Shown here piece by piece: positions 36,327 through 51,768 of a DNA stretch of 64,000 bases; within the stretch, counting starts at the first letter, position 1; each line of letters opens with the position of its first letter. Made by a program: the position numbers and the translations under genes. This DNA is from Membranipora membranacea (Eukaryota > Bryozoa > Gymnolaemata > Cheilostomatida > Membraniporidae). Location of the stretch: the NCBI GenBank assembly GCA_914767715.1, contig OU612070.1, forward strand, positions 27,578,025 through 27,642,024, in the 5' to 3' direction. The notes beneath the pieces are model-generated. The model was not told the origin of the DNA, ran no database searches, and saw nothing but the letters and a program-made list of their open reading frames with translations.

Positions 36327-39300
36327 ATGAAATCACAGACAGAATCAAAACGGAATGCTCCTCAGTTCTCCGCAGCGGAGATATTTTTAAGCGCTATAGT
36401 GCACGTAATTTTTGTAGCACAAGGTGCATACACTGTGTACAAAAGCTCCTTGGGTGAGTGTTTATACTGCTTTCTTTGAACGGGCAAGTTGAGTCAGTTT
36501 TGGTTGAGGACAAAATTTAGTTGCCGGTATAGGTATTGTCATTATAGATGAGAACTGCAAAACGATAATGGGCTAAAGATATGTGATTGATAATTTCCCT
36601 TTTAATGGCAGGCCTGCTGGCTATGAGTGCATTCTCTATCTCCACAATCGAGATCACACTAGTAATTATGACAAAGATCTCCCTTATTTCCCACTGTCAT
36701 GATGCTTGTGTCAAACACATAGTGATCATTGCTCAAAAGCAAAGATATTCTGAGCTCTAACTTTTCTCAGTAATTGATTATAAACATATACCTGGATTAT
36801 ATCTGTGTTTAAGCAATTAAATGGATGGGGATGTTTCTCTAATCATCACATAGCCATACAGGCAACAACAAACTTCTTGCCCTGCCTATCACAATGACAT
36901 TGCCAAATAGCGATTATGTATTAACTTCTTCGTTGATTTATAGAAAAGGAAGATATGTTGAGCTTTGATCTACATCCGAGTTGGTGGTTTGGGAGAAAGA
37001 TGGACGACTCTGACTATGAGTGGAGATATTTTGCTGATTTTTATAGTAAGACAATGGTGTGGTATATCGGCCACGCCCTGATGGGTCTAGCGCTTAACCA
37101 TCATCTTACCAAGGTTTGTTCTTCCCATAAATGTAAATACTTTATATGTTTATATATATAAATAGTATTTATGTTTATGGTTCTTTCTATAATCTGCATT
37201 TCAGCGATGTGTTTGCTTGCATGAGAAGATGACTCCCAATATATGGAAGGCTAACTTGGTTATTAACAACAGGAACCCTTGGTCCTTCAGACTGTAAACA
37301 TGCTTTCTACGAAAAACTTTAATTCTCATATACTTGTGACATGGAATGTAAAATCTTTATTTTGCCAAAGATGCATATTTGTGCTCTATTTCCAGGTTGA
37401 CACTATTGTTTTTCTTTCTTCTCTATCACAGGGTCGGCTATATCTGAATATAGTGTACAGTCTAGTAGCTCTTAGTTATATATTTGGATTGAAGCAGCTC
37501 ACATTCCTCATATGTAATGTATGTCTGGTTTATCTGACGGTTATAATCAGCAGGAGGAAGTCACTGGTGTGGCTTGTTAGTCTAGTAATCCTCAGCTTAC
37601 TCAATATGGAGGCTAGCTCCAAATTTATCGTAAGTTCATTCTTTTGAATTTTGATGCATCTTCTTGTCTCTTCCTAGGCTATTATGTCACAACATTGAAT
37701 ACAGTCACTAAAAGCTCAATGGCCGAATGTTCCCATGCCACTGATTATTTGTTCATGAGGTGGTAAAAAAAAAGAATTATTCATTTTCCCTCAGCTCCCT
37801 GTTGATTTTTTTCCACTGAGCTCTATGAAATATTGGTTTTTTCCTTCAGTATTGTGTTTATTATTTTCTATGTCACCAACACTACGTGCTTTGTTGCAGA
37901 TGAAGTTATGCTGGCCAGATCCGACAGGTACAAAGTATGCCTCAGTGGTATATGCTATGTCTCTTTGTCACCTCAGACTTGTATCATTCGGTATAGACCT
38001 AATAGATGATCTCGATAAACACGACCACCTAGAATCATTCTACAGAATCCTAGCGTATACACTCTACTTTCCTACCTTCCTCACTGGGCCCTTCCACTCC
38101 TATAAAAAATTTATTAATAGTGTAAGTATTCCGCAATATGAATTGTTAGTCTTATTTGTTAGTTTATTGAACATTACCTGATAATGCTTGATAAGGCTGA
38201 TCCCTATATTAAGTTTTGATTGTAATGTTGATTTCGTTTCCCTTAAACATTTTCCAGTTCTCTTGTGGTGGTATAACATTAACAATCTCTTCCCCTCCCA
38301 TGTAGGAGGCATGTTTGATACTAGAATTCTACTGCCATAAACCTGACCTGGGAAAAGTTTGACAAGTCACAAATATACTGCAAGGTTATGCCCACATTTT
38401 GTCATACAAGCATTGTGTAGTGTTATTGATGTGGTTATGGTTGTTTTTGTAACTTCTCTGTCAACCCAAGACAAAACATTAAAATACTCATGCATATCTA
38501 TGTATGTATGTTGGTGATACTCTAGTTTACATTACACAGATAACAGTTCAGCAGGAACCGTTAAGTTGGAGCAGAGCGCGATGGGTTATTGGGGAGGTGA
38601 TGCTGCTATTTAGCCTGTGGATGCTTATGGAGATCTCACTCCATTATTTCTATACCTCCGCTCTTCAACAGGTACAAACATACATTATAGCCAAAGAAGT
38701 ATTTTTATTTTTTACTGCATGAAGTTAAGGTTAGCAGCTCATTATAGAGGTTTAGATAGATAAACAGTATTATGTCACAAATACTCAGTGTATATTCAAG
38801 TAGAGTATATAATTACAGTTAGTTGCATAGTTGAGATCTGCAAAATATTTAATAATCTGTTGTCAATTTTCAGGAGGAGTATTTTCTGCTGAGTGCTGAC
38901 AATGTGACAATATTTGGTCTGTGCTTAATACAGGCCGGGTTGTTCAATCTCAAATATGTAGTTCTATATGGGATACCCATACTCTTCGGTCGACTAGATG
39001 GAGTAGCCATGCCGTCTCGACCTTGTAACCTTCTTGTTCAACACAAAGCATCTGATATTTGGAAGTATTTTGACGTTGGATTATACAAATTTATAGTCAA
39101 GTAAGTGTTCCCCAGGTAGCATTATCTGTAGGGGTTTCTACGCACTCGTTTTTGGTTGTGAATTGGTGGACGGTAAGGAGAAGACAACTTTATACAATAT
39201 GTAAAAATATATTTTGGATCCGTTATTGTAATATACAACTTGTACAGTTTTAAGTTTGTGTCTGTTTGAATCTTCTTGTATAGGAATGTTGGCATGTATA

Positions 39301-40697
39301 GAATGTGGATCATGATACACACCTATGGTTCTCTCTGCTATCATGTATTACCATGTTATATTTGACTGTTTGTAGGTATATATACATTCCTCTGGGTGGC
39401 TCACGGATGGGCCTGTCTCAACAGGTGCTCACAATGTTTGTCTCTTTTTTCTTCATCGGGTTTTGGCACGGAGCTGCTCTCAATATTTATATATGGGTAG
39501 CCATCAACTTTCTCGCTATAATTCTGGAAAGACTCCACGCAGAACTGCTCAAATCTGCGGTCTGGAAAAATATTATTGTGAGTAGATTACTCATCATTCA
39601 TGATTTGTTACTGAATTTTGAATTTGATGTTGTCTAGAAGATTACAATATATTTTAACAACATTTTTTTATTGATGCTTTGGTCCCATTACGAGTTATAT
39701 AGATAGGCATCACAATTTAACCGAGATATTGCTACTACACTCAATCTAACAAAGAACTCTTGAGATCTGGATTCATCTTTAAGTTTTTATGCGTGATTAT
39801 TACAGCCTTCTAAGGTCATTAAAAACGAACAAGTTTGAGGTTTGTCGGTAGTGCGAAATCCGGGTTCGAGGCAATTTTTTAATCACCAAAAACTATGGTT
39901 TGATTTTCTCTTGTCTGATATTTTCACAGATACAGTTCGGAGAGGAAGCTGCATTAAGGATAGAGAATTTATTAATGGCACCCATCGGAGTTCTCTCCCT
40001 GTGGTCTATGTTTGTATTCCTAGGAGGACAAAATGTTGGTTATAACATGTATAAAAAACTTCTCAGATACAGTAAGTATACAATCAGATATAATCTAATC
40101 TATTTAAATAAATTTGTCCCACTAGACCCACTGAAGTCCATCCTGCCATGGACAATTGCTGTGTTGGTTGTGAGATCAGTGGTAGTATTCCTGAAGGTCA
40201 CACCAAGGGTACAGGATGTGACTGATGAATGCCACCACTGAATGTCTGCTCACATGTGCCGTCATTGACAGATAAATGTAATAATATGCAAGTAGAGGTA
40301 ATACTATGTCACTTATCACCGCTGCTTTTCGCTGGTACAAAACTCAAATTTAATACCGTGTTTCTAAGAAATCTGTATTCTTTCATCATTATTATTGGTT
40401 CATTTTTTTATTCATCTTTAGGATGCTGTTGTCATGATATCACATCATACCACTCACCTCTCAATGGATTGTTTTTATTTTTTTGTAGGTAATCTAGAGA
40501 CCAGAGTCACAATGCTATTTGTTGCGTACTGTCATATCGTGTTCTCCGCTAGTCTATTTGACGGATCACTGATGCGTAATATAAAAGGCCTGTTTACTGG
40601 CTCTGAACATAACACTGAAAATCATAAGTCTATTGACACTAACAGCATTGAAAATCAAAACAATCTTACTAAGAAAACTAAACAGAAACATTATTGA
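36327..40697 (+). CDS. HHAT: Protein-cysteine N-palmitoyltransferase HHAT (hedgehog acyltransferase)
   Basis: A multipass MBOAT enzyme of the endoplasmic reticulum that palmitoylates the N-terminal cysteine of Hedgehog proteins. Exons 36327-36453, 36944-37113, 37432-37629, 37900-38121, 38540-38671, 38874-39100, 39376-39577, 39930-40071 and 40489-40697 join in phase and give 542 residues (human 493). Family text includes SDYEWRYFADFYSK, SFYRILAYTLYFPTFLTGP, DIWKYFDVGLYKFIVK with Asp350, YIYIPLGGSRMG, FFFIGFWHGAALNIYIW with the catalytic-position His390, and FVFLGGQNVGYNMYKKLL. The protein is strongly hydrophobic with many membrane spans. A further candidate exon, 37205-37258 (18 codons, phase 0), fits between exons 2 and 3 but is not needed by homology and has a weak GTTATT donor. 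The C-terminal tail is longer than in vertebrates and Asn/Lys-rich. An AATAAA lies at 41166-41171. Confidence 0.92.
40072..40241 (+). other. Possible alternative HHAT C-terminus by intron retention
   Basis: If the last HHAT intron is kept, the frame continues past the donor at 40072 without a stop until 40241. It adds a hydrophobic segment (LPWTIAVLVVRSVVVFL) where the normal protein has its last membrane span. The spliced terminal exon also supplies such a span (VTMLFVAYCHIVFSASLF), so both ends are structurally plausible. Transcript data are needed to decide. Confidence 0.3.
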
Positions 40698-41430
40698 GGA
40701 CTTGCAGTGTAAATACCACGGTGCTTTTAGGCTGATAGCTATGCATGCATATTCTATAAATATAAAACGCTCAAATGCAGGTAAGAGTATTACTTTATGG
40801 AGTTCTTGGCGTCCATTTTCTTGGGAAAAGGTTTTTTTATGCATATGTTACTCAATACAATTTCATTTTGATGTAAATATATACTGTCTATCTGATAAAT
40901 GGAATATTAATGCTCTTCATAGCAAGTATATGTAATTGGTAGCAATGTGGTCCAACTTTCTCCTAGGAGACGACTATGATGCCTAAATCGGTGACAAGAT
41001 CGAATAGTCTTGTTGGGTGATCTCAGCTGAGACCATGAGTTTAGCTTGTTTGGTGGTGACAAACTATTTTATGAAGTCATGAGTTAGAGGGACTGACCGC
41101 TCACGAACCACTGATCTTATTATTGCAATCCTGTGCAAAATGGTGAACATTACCTCATGCGAGAAAATAAATTTCCTACTTTCAGGAAATACATCTCCTG
41201 TCAGAAAATACATTTCCTACAGATTTCCTAGTATTTAGTAAAATGTTAGTGAAGTATAATCAGTGATATCGTTTTGATCAGAAAACTATTATTTGGATGA
41301 ATTGGTAAAGCAATCATGTTGATTCCTGCCTGGCTCCTTTGTTATTGATATTTCCACAATGTCTTCTATATAAGGCTGGCTTAAACTTTGCTGCCTCAGA
41401 AGCTCATGCTGACTGACAGCTGCGCTGCCG
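40698..41430. other. Intergenic region between HHAT and the pentraxin/PAN gene
   Basis: A 0.7 kb interval holding the HHAT 3' untranslated region (AATAAA at 41166-41171) and the upstream region of the next gene. I see no other gene. Confidence 0.6.
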
Positions 41431-44400
41431 ATGGGAGAAATGGTTCTATATGTGACCAGGATTGTGCTTGCCATTGCCTGTCTTTGTGGCTCCAGTGGTA
41501 AGCATTTACCAACATTTTCAATGGTGGTTAAGATTTATCAAGGAGTAAAAGCAATTTTTTTACTTTTCTTATATGCCATATTGTGTTCTAATTTAGTCTG
41601 AATTTAGTTGATAGTTTACTGGCTAGAAGAACAACATTATTTTCTTGAATTATCAAGAGTTCTGGATTGTGTTGTGTGTGTACTGTTTATATTTAATAAT
41701 TATATACATAAAACTTTTTTTGTCTCAAGTTATTTTATGTTATAAAGTTGCCGATGTGGTAGAGAAATTGTTACCAGTATATGAACAGCCTGAGTCAGCT
41801 GCTGACTATTTATATGCTACTGGTCTACCCGAATTCACAGAATTCACTATATGTATGCGCTTTAATGGCCTTGTTGTGGAGAGCTATGACCATTACCTCA
41901 GCATCTCCAATAGCGGTAAGTAATACAGATGGAATGTATCTTTGACTCGTTCATCCATACACAAGCAACACAGGGGGGGGGGGGGCTCAGGTGGTCGAGC
42001 GGCGGGCAAGAGTCTGGGGGCTCAGGCTAAAGCAACACAAATAATTGAACATTGTTTGGTCGAAAGCCTCTGACTACTCCCTGACTACTACTACCTGATA
42101 GTGTCAAATTGACTTCTAGTCTCGATTGACTGCTGCAGTCTGTTAGTTATTTAGTACAGGGTGTGGAATACCTACCTAGCCCATACCAGGCCCCGGAAGA
42201 CATACCAGTCACTGTGCAAAGATTATCAAGTTTCTCTATAACGATATAAACTGACACCTAACTATGTTTACCTTTACCTTTATGCATGGTCCTATTTAGG
42301 ATTTGAAGGATATCCTGATATATATTTTAGAAAGTTCAAATGCCATGATCATATTGCTAGACCAGCAATACGGACGAAAAATGATCCTCAAATTCGTGAT
42401 AGGTGGCACCGTTAAGAACTATCTTCTTCCTGAAGATGAGCTGAATGAGAGGCTGATAGGATGGCATAAACACTGCTTCACCTGGATGAGTGGTGGTGAA
42501 TTCAAGGTATTAGAAGTCACTCCCAAGGACGATACTTATGTGGAAAGTCAAAATTACAATATCACCTGGCCTGGGCAGGCTGTCCGGGGCGGGGGGAGGG
42601 GGGTGGGGGAGGGGGACACCAACCCATCCCGACAGCCTGCCCAATAAAAACATAACAAAACAACAAAACAGGCAGAAGTCGATATATAAGACTATTCGAC
42701 TACCGAAATTATATCCCAAACTATGTCCCCATGGGTATTCGAAGATGCGGAATCACAGAGAAATTTTATCCTATTTCAAGCAGTTTTCAAGATAAGCCCA
42801 ATTCAGCTCTTCTTTATTATGCTGCGTGGATTAACTTCACCTAACTGGAGAGAGAACAACTCCGAACATAGGAATAAAATCAAGCTCAGAAAACTGCCTA
42901 TTACCAAAAATTGTTTTTCCATCAGTTTTGATCGGTAAGATATTTATATCTTGGTAATGACTAACTAATCTAAGTTGTCTTATGGTTGTTGATATGGTTG
43001 GGAAGACCAAAAGCTTACCACCAAATATTTCTGCAAACAATTATCAGAACACCCATAATTACAGTGAATAGCCTGTCGATAGATTGGGCCATTACCTGAA
43101 ATAAGTTTCGTAGGCGCTGCAAAATATTTACAACATTGATGCATGCATCAGTGCCATTGTTGTTGAGCCCAGCCAGACTATCCAACACTTCCTGAGCAAA
43201 TTGGTCACTGTGTATCTACTCAACCATGGAAAATCTAGCAGCCAGATACATTGTATCACTTTTGCTGATCTCACTTGAGTTATACCCGGCCCCAATTTTT
43301 TGTGCTTCAAAGAGATTCAATAATCAATGGTAAACCAAGTTTTTAGGAGCTAAATGGGTTTGGTGATTGTTGTACAGTGTTGTTTTTGAATGGCTTGATA
43401 AAAACAATGGCTTAATCACAGTGGTCTCTTGATATTACTGTATATAAATACCTGCACATCGTTGTCCGCTCGTGATGCCTTTTGAAACCTGCAGGCCCAA
43501 AGAATACTCAACAATTCTCAACATGATGATGGCCTTATATTCATATTTTACAACTTTCCTTTTTTCACAGTGGTTTACAACAATCTCAGATCCGGAAACT
43601 CTGGAGGAATACCAATCAGTGACAACCCAACACCATACAGTCGCTACTAATGGTAATCTGGTCCTGTTTCATGATCAGGACTCAATATGTGAGTGCTAAA
43701 ACCATAAATAATACAAGAATCCTCCCTTGCATGGGCAACCTAAAATAGAGGCAACCTTCGCAAACATTTCACAATATTTTTGTCATACTTTATGTTAAAA
43801 CACACTTTGTTTTATGTGACATTGAGAACATACATGACAAGTTGGCAGACCCAGAAATCAGGAGGTCTCCAAGGACGAGCTATAAACCCGGACTACCACT
43901 CTGTGTCCAAGAGTGCGGATGCAATTTAGGCCTTGTGTATAATATTTCTAAGCCAAAACATGACTGCTAATTTTATTAATTGCATAATTTTACCTCATTT
44001 TGTGGATGAAATTGTCTTGATTTAACCAACTTGGGAGGAGCAGCCTTAACAACACTGGTAGGTAAGGCTCGAATATTGAATAGCCGCTTACAATATGTAA
44101 TGTTAATAAGCAAATACATAGGTATGTGTACTGTGATGGTAGGAGAACACAGTAACTCTTGCAAAAGGTAGCTTCAAAAACTAAAGGAAGCTGAAAAAGG
44201 GAGGAGAAAGGGAGATAGGGAGGGGATGGGAATTACCCCTAAAACTGGGAGCCTCCCTACCAAAAAGGGAGACTTGTCAGGTATGATTGAGAAAGTCACT
44301 ATTTTTAAGGTGTGAGTTACCATCTTGTTGTAGAATTTGGGCTAAATGTTTACGTTTATTGCTTGATATTGCTCTAATTGCATGCTCAGTGTATGTTTAT

Positions 44401-46032
44401 TCTCAAGGGCATTTGCAAAGTCTCGGAGCTGTCTTTTTTTCAGAATCAGAATCTTTGCTGTTTAGGGATTATATTGCAGCCTCATAACAATGGAAAAGAC
44501 AACCCAAGATAAAATAAGAAATAATTGCCCAGCAAGTGTAGAAGGTTTCCTATCCTTTTGAAAGTAGATGTAGTCTTTCCCGGCAGTGAAAAATTTTCTT
44601 GCTTCTACATTTCTCATGTTATCTCCCTGCTAACCACAGAGAATTCTTAGTTTAATCCGCTTCACTACAATTATTATATCATGGTCACAGTTTAGCCTAA
44701 CTGCATGAGCACTGCTAGTTTTATGTTCAGCAAGACTTTTCTTACTAAATGTACTCTACTCACATGGTAGTCTTTCAAGTGGAGAAAACTTGAGGAAATT
44801 GGATTTGAAGTATTATGTGAAAGATTGAGATTCGTAGGGTTGTTGAGTTGCGCATGTTTTGGCAAAAGGTCCTTGAGTCTCGAAAAAATCAGCCTTGTTA
44901 AAGTTTGGAGACTGTTGCTATATGATGCGAATCCTTTGTAACAAAAGAAATGTTCCAAATCGGTGTCATAAGATTGGTCCATTCTAAAAAGTTGTGTTTG
45001 AGGTGCATAGCAATGAAAATCTGTTGATCTTAGACCAGGTTAATTGAGAAAGATGTTATTCATTAGCTTGTTATCTTGACATCTATAACATAAAAACTCA
45101 GGCAACAATAAATATAATTGGTCGTTATTTTTAAAAATCATAATCTGATGATATGTTATCGTTGTTAGTGGGAGGTTTACAAGCAAGCCAGGCAACAGAG
45201 GGCCGTGTAGCCTTATTTAACATGTGGAGCTATGAGATGTCTCTCCAGCAGTTGAACTCTCTCACTTGTGACTCTGTTGGTGACATGGTCGCTCAGACTG
45301 ATATGCAGATCGGGGGATCCAGTCAGTTCTCGTATGAAGTATTCGACTGTGACGGTGAGTACAACTTAGTATGGGAAAAGTATTATGACTGTAAAGGTAG
45401 AACCATACTGAAGTATACTACTATACTTGGTATTAGGACCTATCTACTCATGAGGCTATTAAGTGAGACATATGTGCTTAATTGATTCTCCTTATATGGA
45501 GGGGGAGTGAATTTCTGATGAGGAGCAACAGTTACTTCAAAGTTTTACAAAGCACATAAAGCGATATATATTGTTTAAACATTCTGGTGAGCGATAATCT
45601 TACTCGAGTAGGATATTGCAAGCTGCCTGTGCTGTGGTGCATCACGGGACGGTCACTAAAACCAATTAAAATACATGGTAAAAGAGTAACCGATTGGGCA
45701 CAATTTTATTTTACTTTGTTCTTCTTTCTCCAGGAAAAGCGATACTACCGAGAGAGTATATCGCAGAGGAAGGATCGCTCAGTATTATGATGTGTAAGAT
45801 TGTCGGGGCCGCTCTGTATGATCATTCATTATTCAGCTTACCAGCCCAAAGCTCTCTGCTATGTCTGCAAAGCTGTGCGATATATCCGGACTGCAAGTCT
45901 GTCAACTATGATGAGCTGACAAAGGATTGTGATCTGAATAACATCGACCATACAAGTTACTTAGCTGAAGGTGATTTTGTTACTGGCCTGGATTCAAACA
46001 ATGTGTTTTACAGTACCAGGCTATGTTATTGA
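41431..46032 (+). CDS. Secreted pentraxin-like (LamG-type) domain plus PAN/Apple domain protein
   Basis: Probably a secreted binding protein. Exons: 41431-41497, 41730-41915, 42300-42506, 43571-43688, 45169-45354 and 45734-46032, about 353 residues. Exon 1 encodes a signal peptide (VTRIVLAIACLCGSSG; starts at 41431 or in-frame 41440). Exons 2-5 read like a pentraxin/concanavalin-like domain: EFTEFTICMRFNGL, DILIYILESS, HKHCFTWMSGGEFK, TNGNLVLFHDQDS, then ASQATEGRVALFNMWSYEMS. The last exon has a Cys-rich PAN/Apple pattern (LCLQSCAIYPDCKSVNYDE, then KDCDLNN) and ends at TGA. One junction is unresolved: exon 2 ends in phase 1, but the frame with homology in exon 3 needs phase 0. The other frame there (GFEGYPDI) also looks family-like for its first residues, so a one-base shift near 42310-42325 is suspected. 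Other junctions agree. AATAAA at 46509-46514. Confidence 0.75.
42572..42643. mobile_element. 72 bp snapback element with G-rich core
   Basis: Inverted ends TGGGCAGGCTGTC (42572-42584) and GACAGCCTGCCCA (42631-42643) enclose a very G-rich core with several runs of four or more G, in intron 3 of the pentraxin/PAN gene. The core could form a G-quadruplex. No flanking duplication is evident. Confidence 0.7.
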
Positions 46033-47036
46033 TCATGGCAATGATCTTTATGATTTAGATCTTTAAGTTGAGACACCTTTCGTTTTTGTTTTTGCATTGT
46101 TTTCGTTTTTGTATTGTTTTTGTATTGTTTTCGTTTTTGTATCGTTTACGTATTGTTTTCGTATTGTTTTCAGATTTAATGCTCACTTATCACAATTATA
46201 TTTTTTTGGAATTAAATATTTTTGGCTAAATACGATTTAAAGAGACTCAATGGATTGAACACACTTGCCATTACCAAGTTATACTTGCAAAGAGGTTGTA
46301 GGATTGTAGGTAGACACCAAAACCTGAGTAAGATTAAAATCCGTATTTCAAGTTAAGACCAGCTCAGTTTGTTTTCAAAACATGACCTCTTGTATTGGGC
46401 ATCAAGTAAATTTAAACAAATCGACCATAGGACTTCATGATTTATCTATAGAACGAATGTCACAGTTTGAACATTAATCTAATGATTAATTTAAATAATA
46501 TGATATGAAATAAAATTATTGAAGTTATTTCTCAATATGTATGATATTTGTCAAACGGTCGGTCAACAAACTAGAAAAAGCTCATCTAAATCCTGAGTGC
46601 TTCTCATAGGTTTGAAAAAACAAGTACTTCTACAACACCTTCAAACTAATAAAAATAAAACAAATCATGCCAATGCTATGAGGCATATTAAAACAATGAT
46701 GATAACTTTAAGTTTGACACCAATAAAGGCTGGAGGTAATAATATGAACCCCATTATTAGGTTTGATTGAGTGATCTGATTGCATAGTTTGTTAGCAGCA
46801 TATTTTGACAGGCACATTCTCTGTGTATACTCCCTAGATGAAAATATATGGCTGTGATAGATGTATGGGTCCTTCATAACAGACAAACATTGCTAGTCCT
46901 GAAATAAAGTCAAAACGGTTGTGGGTGAAGGCATTAAAGCAATAAAGGAGATAGGTGGAGTTATCTCCTTAATGTCAAAGAGAGAATGACTCCTTATTGA
47001 GAATGTCGACGCTCTTTTAAAACAGAGAGGGTGAGA
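46033..47036. other. Intergenic region between pentraxin/PAN gene and ribokinase
   Basis: The two genes converge here. The 3' region of the pentraxin/PAN gene has a degenerate T/G-rich tandem repeat (units like tattgttttcgtttttg) at about 46085-46171 and an AATAAA at 46509-46514. An imperfect inverted repeat (AAGGAGATA ... TATCTCCTT) lies at about 46944-46972. No other gene is visible. Confidence 0.6.
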
Positions 47037-49969
<2,933 letters not shown>

Positions 49970-50752
49970 TATGAAATTTCTTCAGTCAATGTCTGTAAAA
50001 CTTCTCTCATAAGTAAAAACTAAAACATTTGTAAGACATTGTGGAGCGAAACTGGTCAGATGGATCCTGCGCAAGCCTGCATCTGTTAGCACTACCAGTC
50101 TATAGTGGCTCCATATGGAAGGGATATAGGCTAGCCAGAAGCATCAGATACTTGCTAGATAGAGATATGTAAGTTTAAGGGATTTATACCAGGAGATTGC
50201 ACAACTGTGGTGATACTACACAGTGCATTAGTATAAGTCTCTTCAAAAACATTGGAATTTCCTATCATCTAGACTAGATTTAATTCCTCTAAGAGGGACT
50301 GCACACTTGCGATTATTTACAGCTTAGCGAGGGAAAACTGTTTGTTTAGTGGTCTAAGTTCCGTCCCTGTTATAGTAAGCGGCTTATAATTACACGCTAC
50401 AACGCTTCTCGCAGCAGATTATACTAGGGCAATCTTTGACCAGCGAGAGAATAGTCTCATTGGTTAATTAACAGTCACCAGTTGTATTTTTCATGACGTT
50501 TATGACAGGTATCATTAAAAGGCTTTGTTTATGGAATATCATTGGCTGATAGCTGACCTTATGATTATATCGCAGCTTGTATCTGCAGTGAAAAATGAGG
50601 AGATAATAAGCAAAGCTAGAATTTCAAGCTCTATTTTATTTTTCCTAGCTCAGGTTTTCTAGCTGGTCTGTGGACCGCTTAAGGCTAGATTGATATGATT
50701 GTTTATCATCAACAACAGGAGGATACTAGGTAGTTAGTGTTACACCAAGGAG

Positions 50753-50786
50753 TAGCCTGTCTTAACAAGCTTGTTAAGACAGGCTA
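50753..50786. mobile_element. Perfect 34 bp palindrome flanked by 9 bp direct repeats
   Basis: TAGCCTGTCTTAACAAG and its exact reverse complement meet without a spacer. The flanks are ACCAAGGAG on both sides (50744-50752 and 50787-50795). This is the layout of a target-site duplication around a tiny insertion. Confidence 0.7.
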
Positions 50787-50828
50787 ACCAAGGAGGTGTT
50801 ACAAACAAGGAATGGTGCAACAAACCAT

Positions 50829-51037
50829 GGGCCCCTGGGACTACATGTCTTTACTTTGCCAATGTCCACTATCAACCACCCAAAATACACCAAAAGAGGA
50901 AGGATGAGTGAGTTAGTGTGAGAGATTTCAAGGTAGGTTGTAAAAAATTTTTTTTTTGTGTCTTACCCTGTTTGGTGTTTTTTGGGTGGTTGATAGTGGA
51001 CATTGGCAAAGTAAAGACATGTAAGTCCCAGGGGCCC
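50829..51037. mobile_element. 209 bp MITE-like element with about 62 bp inverted ends
   Basis: The left end GGGCCCCTGGGACTACATG continues for about 62 bases that reappear in reverse complement at the right end, with one indel and few mismatches. ACCAT flanks both sides (50824-50828 and 51038-51042), a possible 5 bp target duplication. It encodes nothing. Superfamily not assigned. Confidence 0.8.
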
Positions 51038-51720
51038 ACCATGCAACAAGCATAGTAAATAATGAGATAGGAGCAAGGACTACTCCTTGATGTGAGTCTT
51101 CCAGGAATAATTAGCTTCTGGATTCTATTGCTGGAGACACACAGATAGCATGAGGAGGAATGAATGTAATGCCAGCACTATATCTGGACCTGATTACATC
51201 AACTGCTGGGTCTTCTGCTTTTAGTTTGATGCTTTTAGTTTTCTGCAAGTTTGACTAAAGGTTAAAGGTCAATAATAAATGCTTTATAATGGGATCATTA
51301 CAAGACTTATTATATGAACCAATTATTTTCAGTTCTCTATAAGAGTGCTGTGAATTGGGAGAAGTTGTTCTCTCACAAAACAAAAGGACACAAATCGATT
51401 AATTACTTTATGCCAAATTACATCACTTGGCCTACAAAGTATTACATCGTTTGATGGGACAGAGAGAGAGAACTGAAAATGAGGGACGAAAAACGCACAC
51501 TCTTGTAACTTTAATATTAATTACAGGAGTGTGAGGTCCCGTCCTGCACACTTCTTGTGTTTGTTATAAATTTCTAATTCAAATATTAATACTAACAACA
51601 AGTTATTTTTAATTTGCTTTAGTTATAAACTTTTAGAAAACCTCAATAAATAAATAAATAAATAAATAATAATTATCGCTTTGATTGGTTTGACACAAGA
51701 TAAATTTTGGTTCTATTTTG

Positions 51721-51768
51721 CATAGGACTGCCGCAGTTCCTGATTTTGGATTCTGCGGCAGTCCTATG
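51721..51768. mobile_element. 48 bp hairpin element flanked by 8 bp direct repeats
   Basis: Perfect 16-base arms (CATAGGACTGCCGCAG and its complement) enclose a 16-base loop. CTATTTTG is repeated exactly on both sides (51713-51720 and 51769-51776). An 8 bp duplication is typical of hAT-type insertion. Confidence 0.75.

Noticed and set aside
37205-37258. Required HHAT exon between exons 2 and 3
   Set aside because: It fits the phase, but the alignment to the family is continuous without it and its donor (GTTATT) is poor; kept only as an optional exon.
40126-40197. Separate spliced HHAT exon with acceptor cccactag
   Set aside because: No donor gives a phase compatible with the terminal exon; simple intron retention explains the open frame better.
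41986-42030. tRNA-like box A after the poly(G) run in the pentraxin/PAN intron
   Set aside because: GGTGGTCGAGCGGCGGGCAA only loosely resembles a D-arm and no box B follows.
42300-42414. Alternative exon 3 frame (GFEGYPDI...) as the true pentraxin frame
   Set aside because: It meets a stop after about 38 codons, while the other frame continues with strong domain similarity; recorded as a frame conflict instead.
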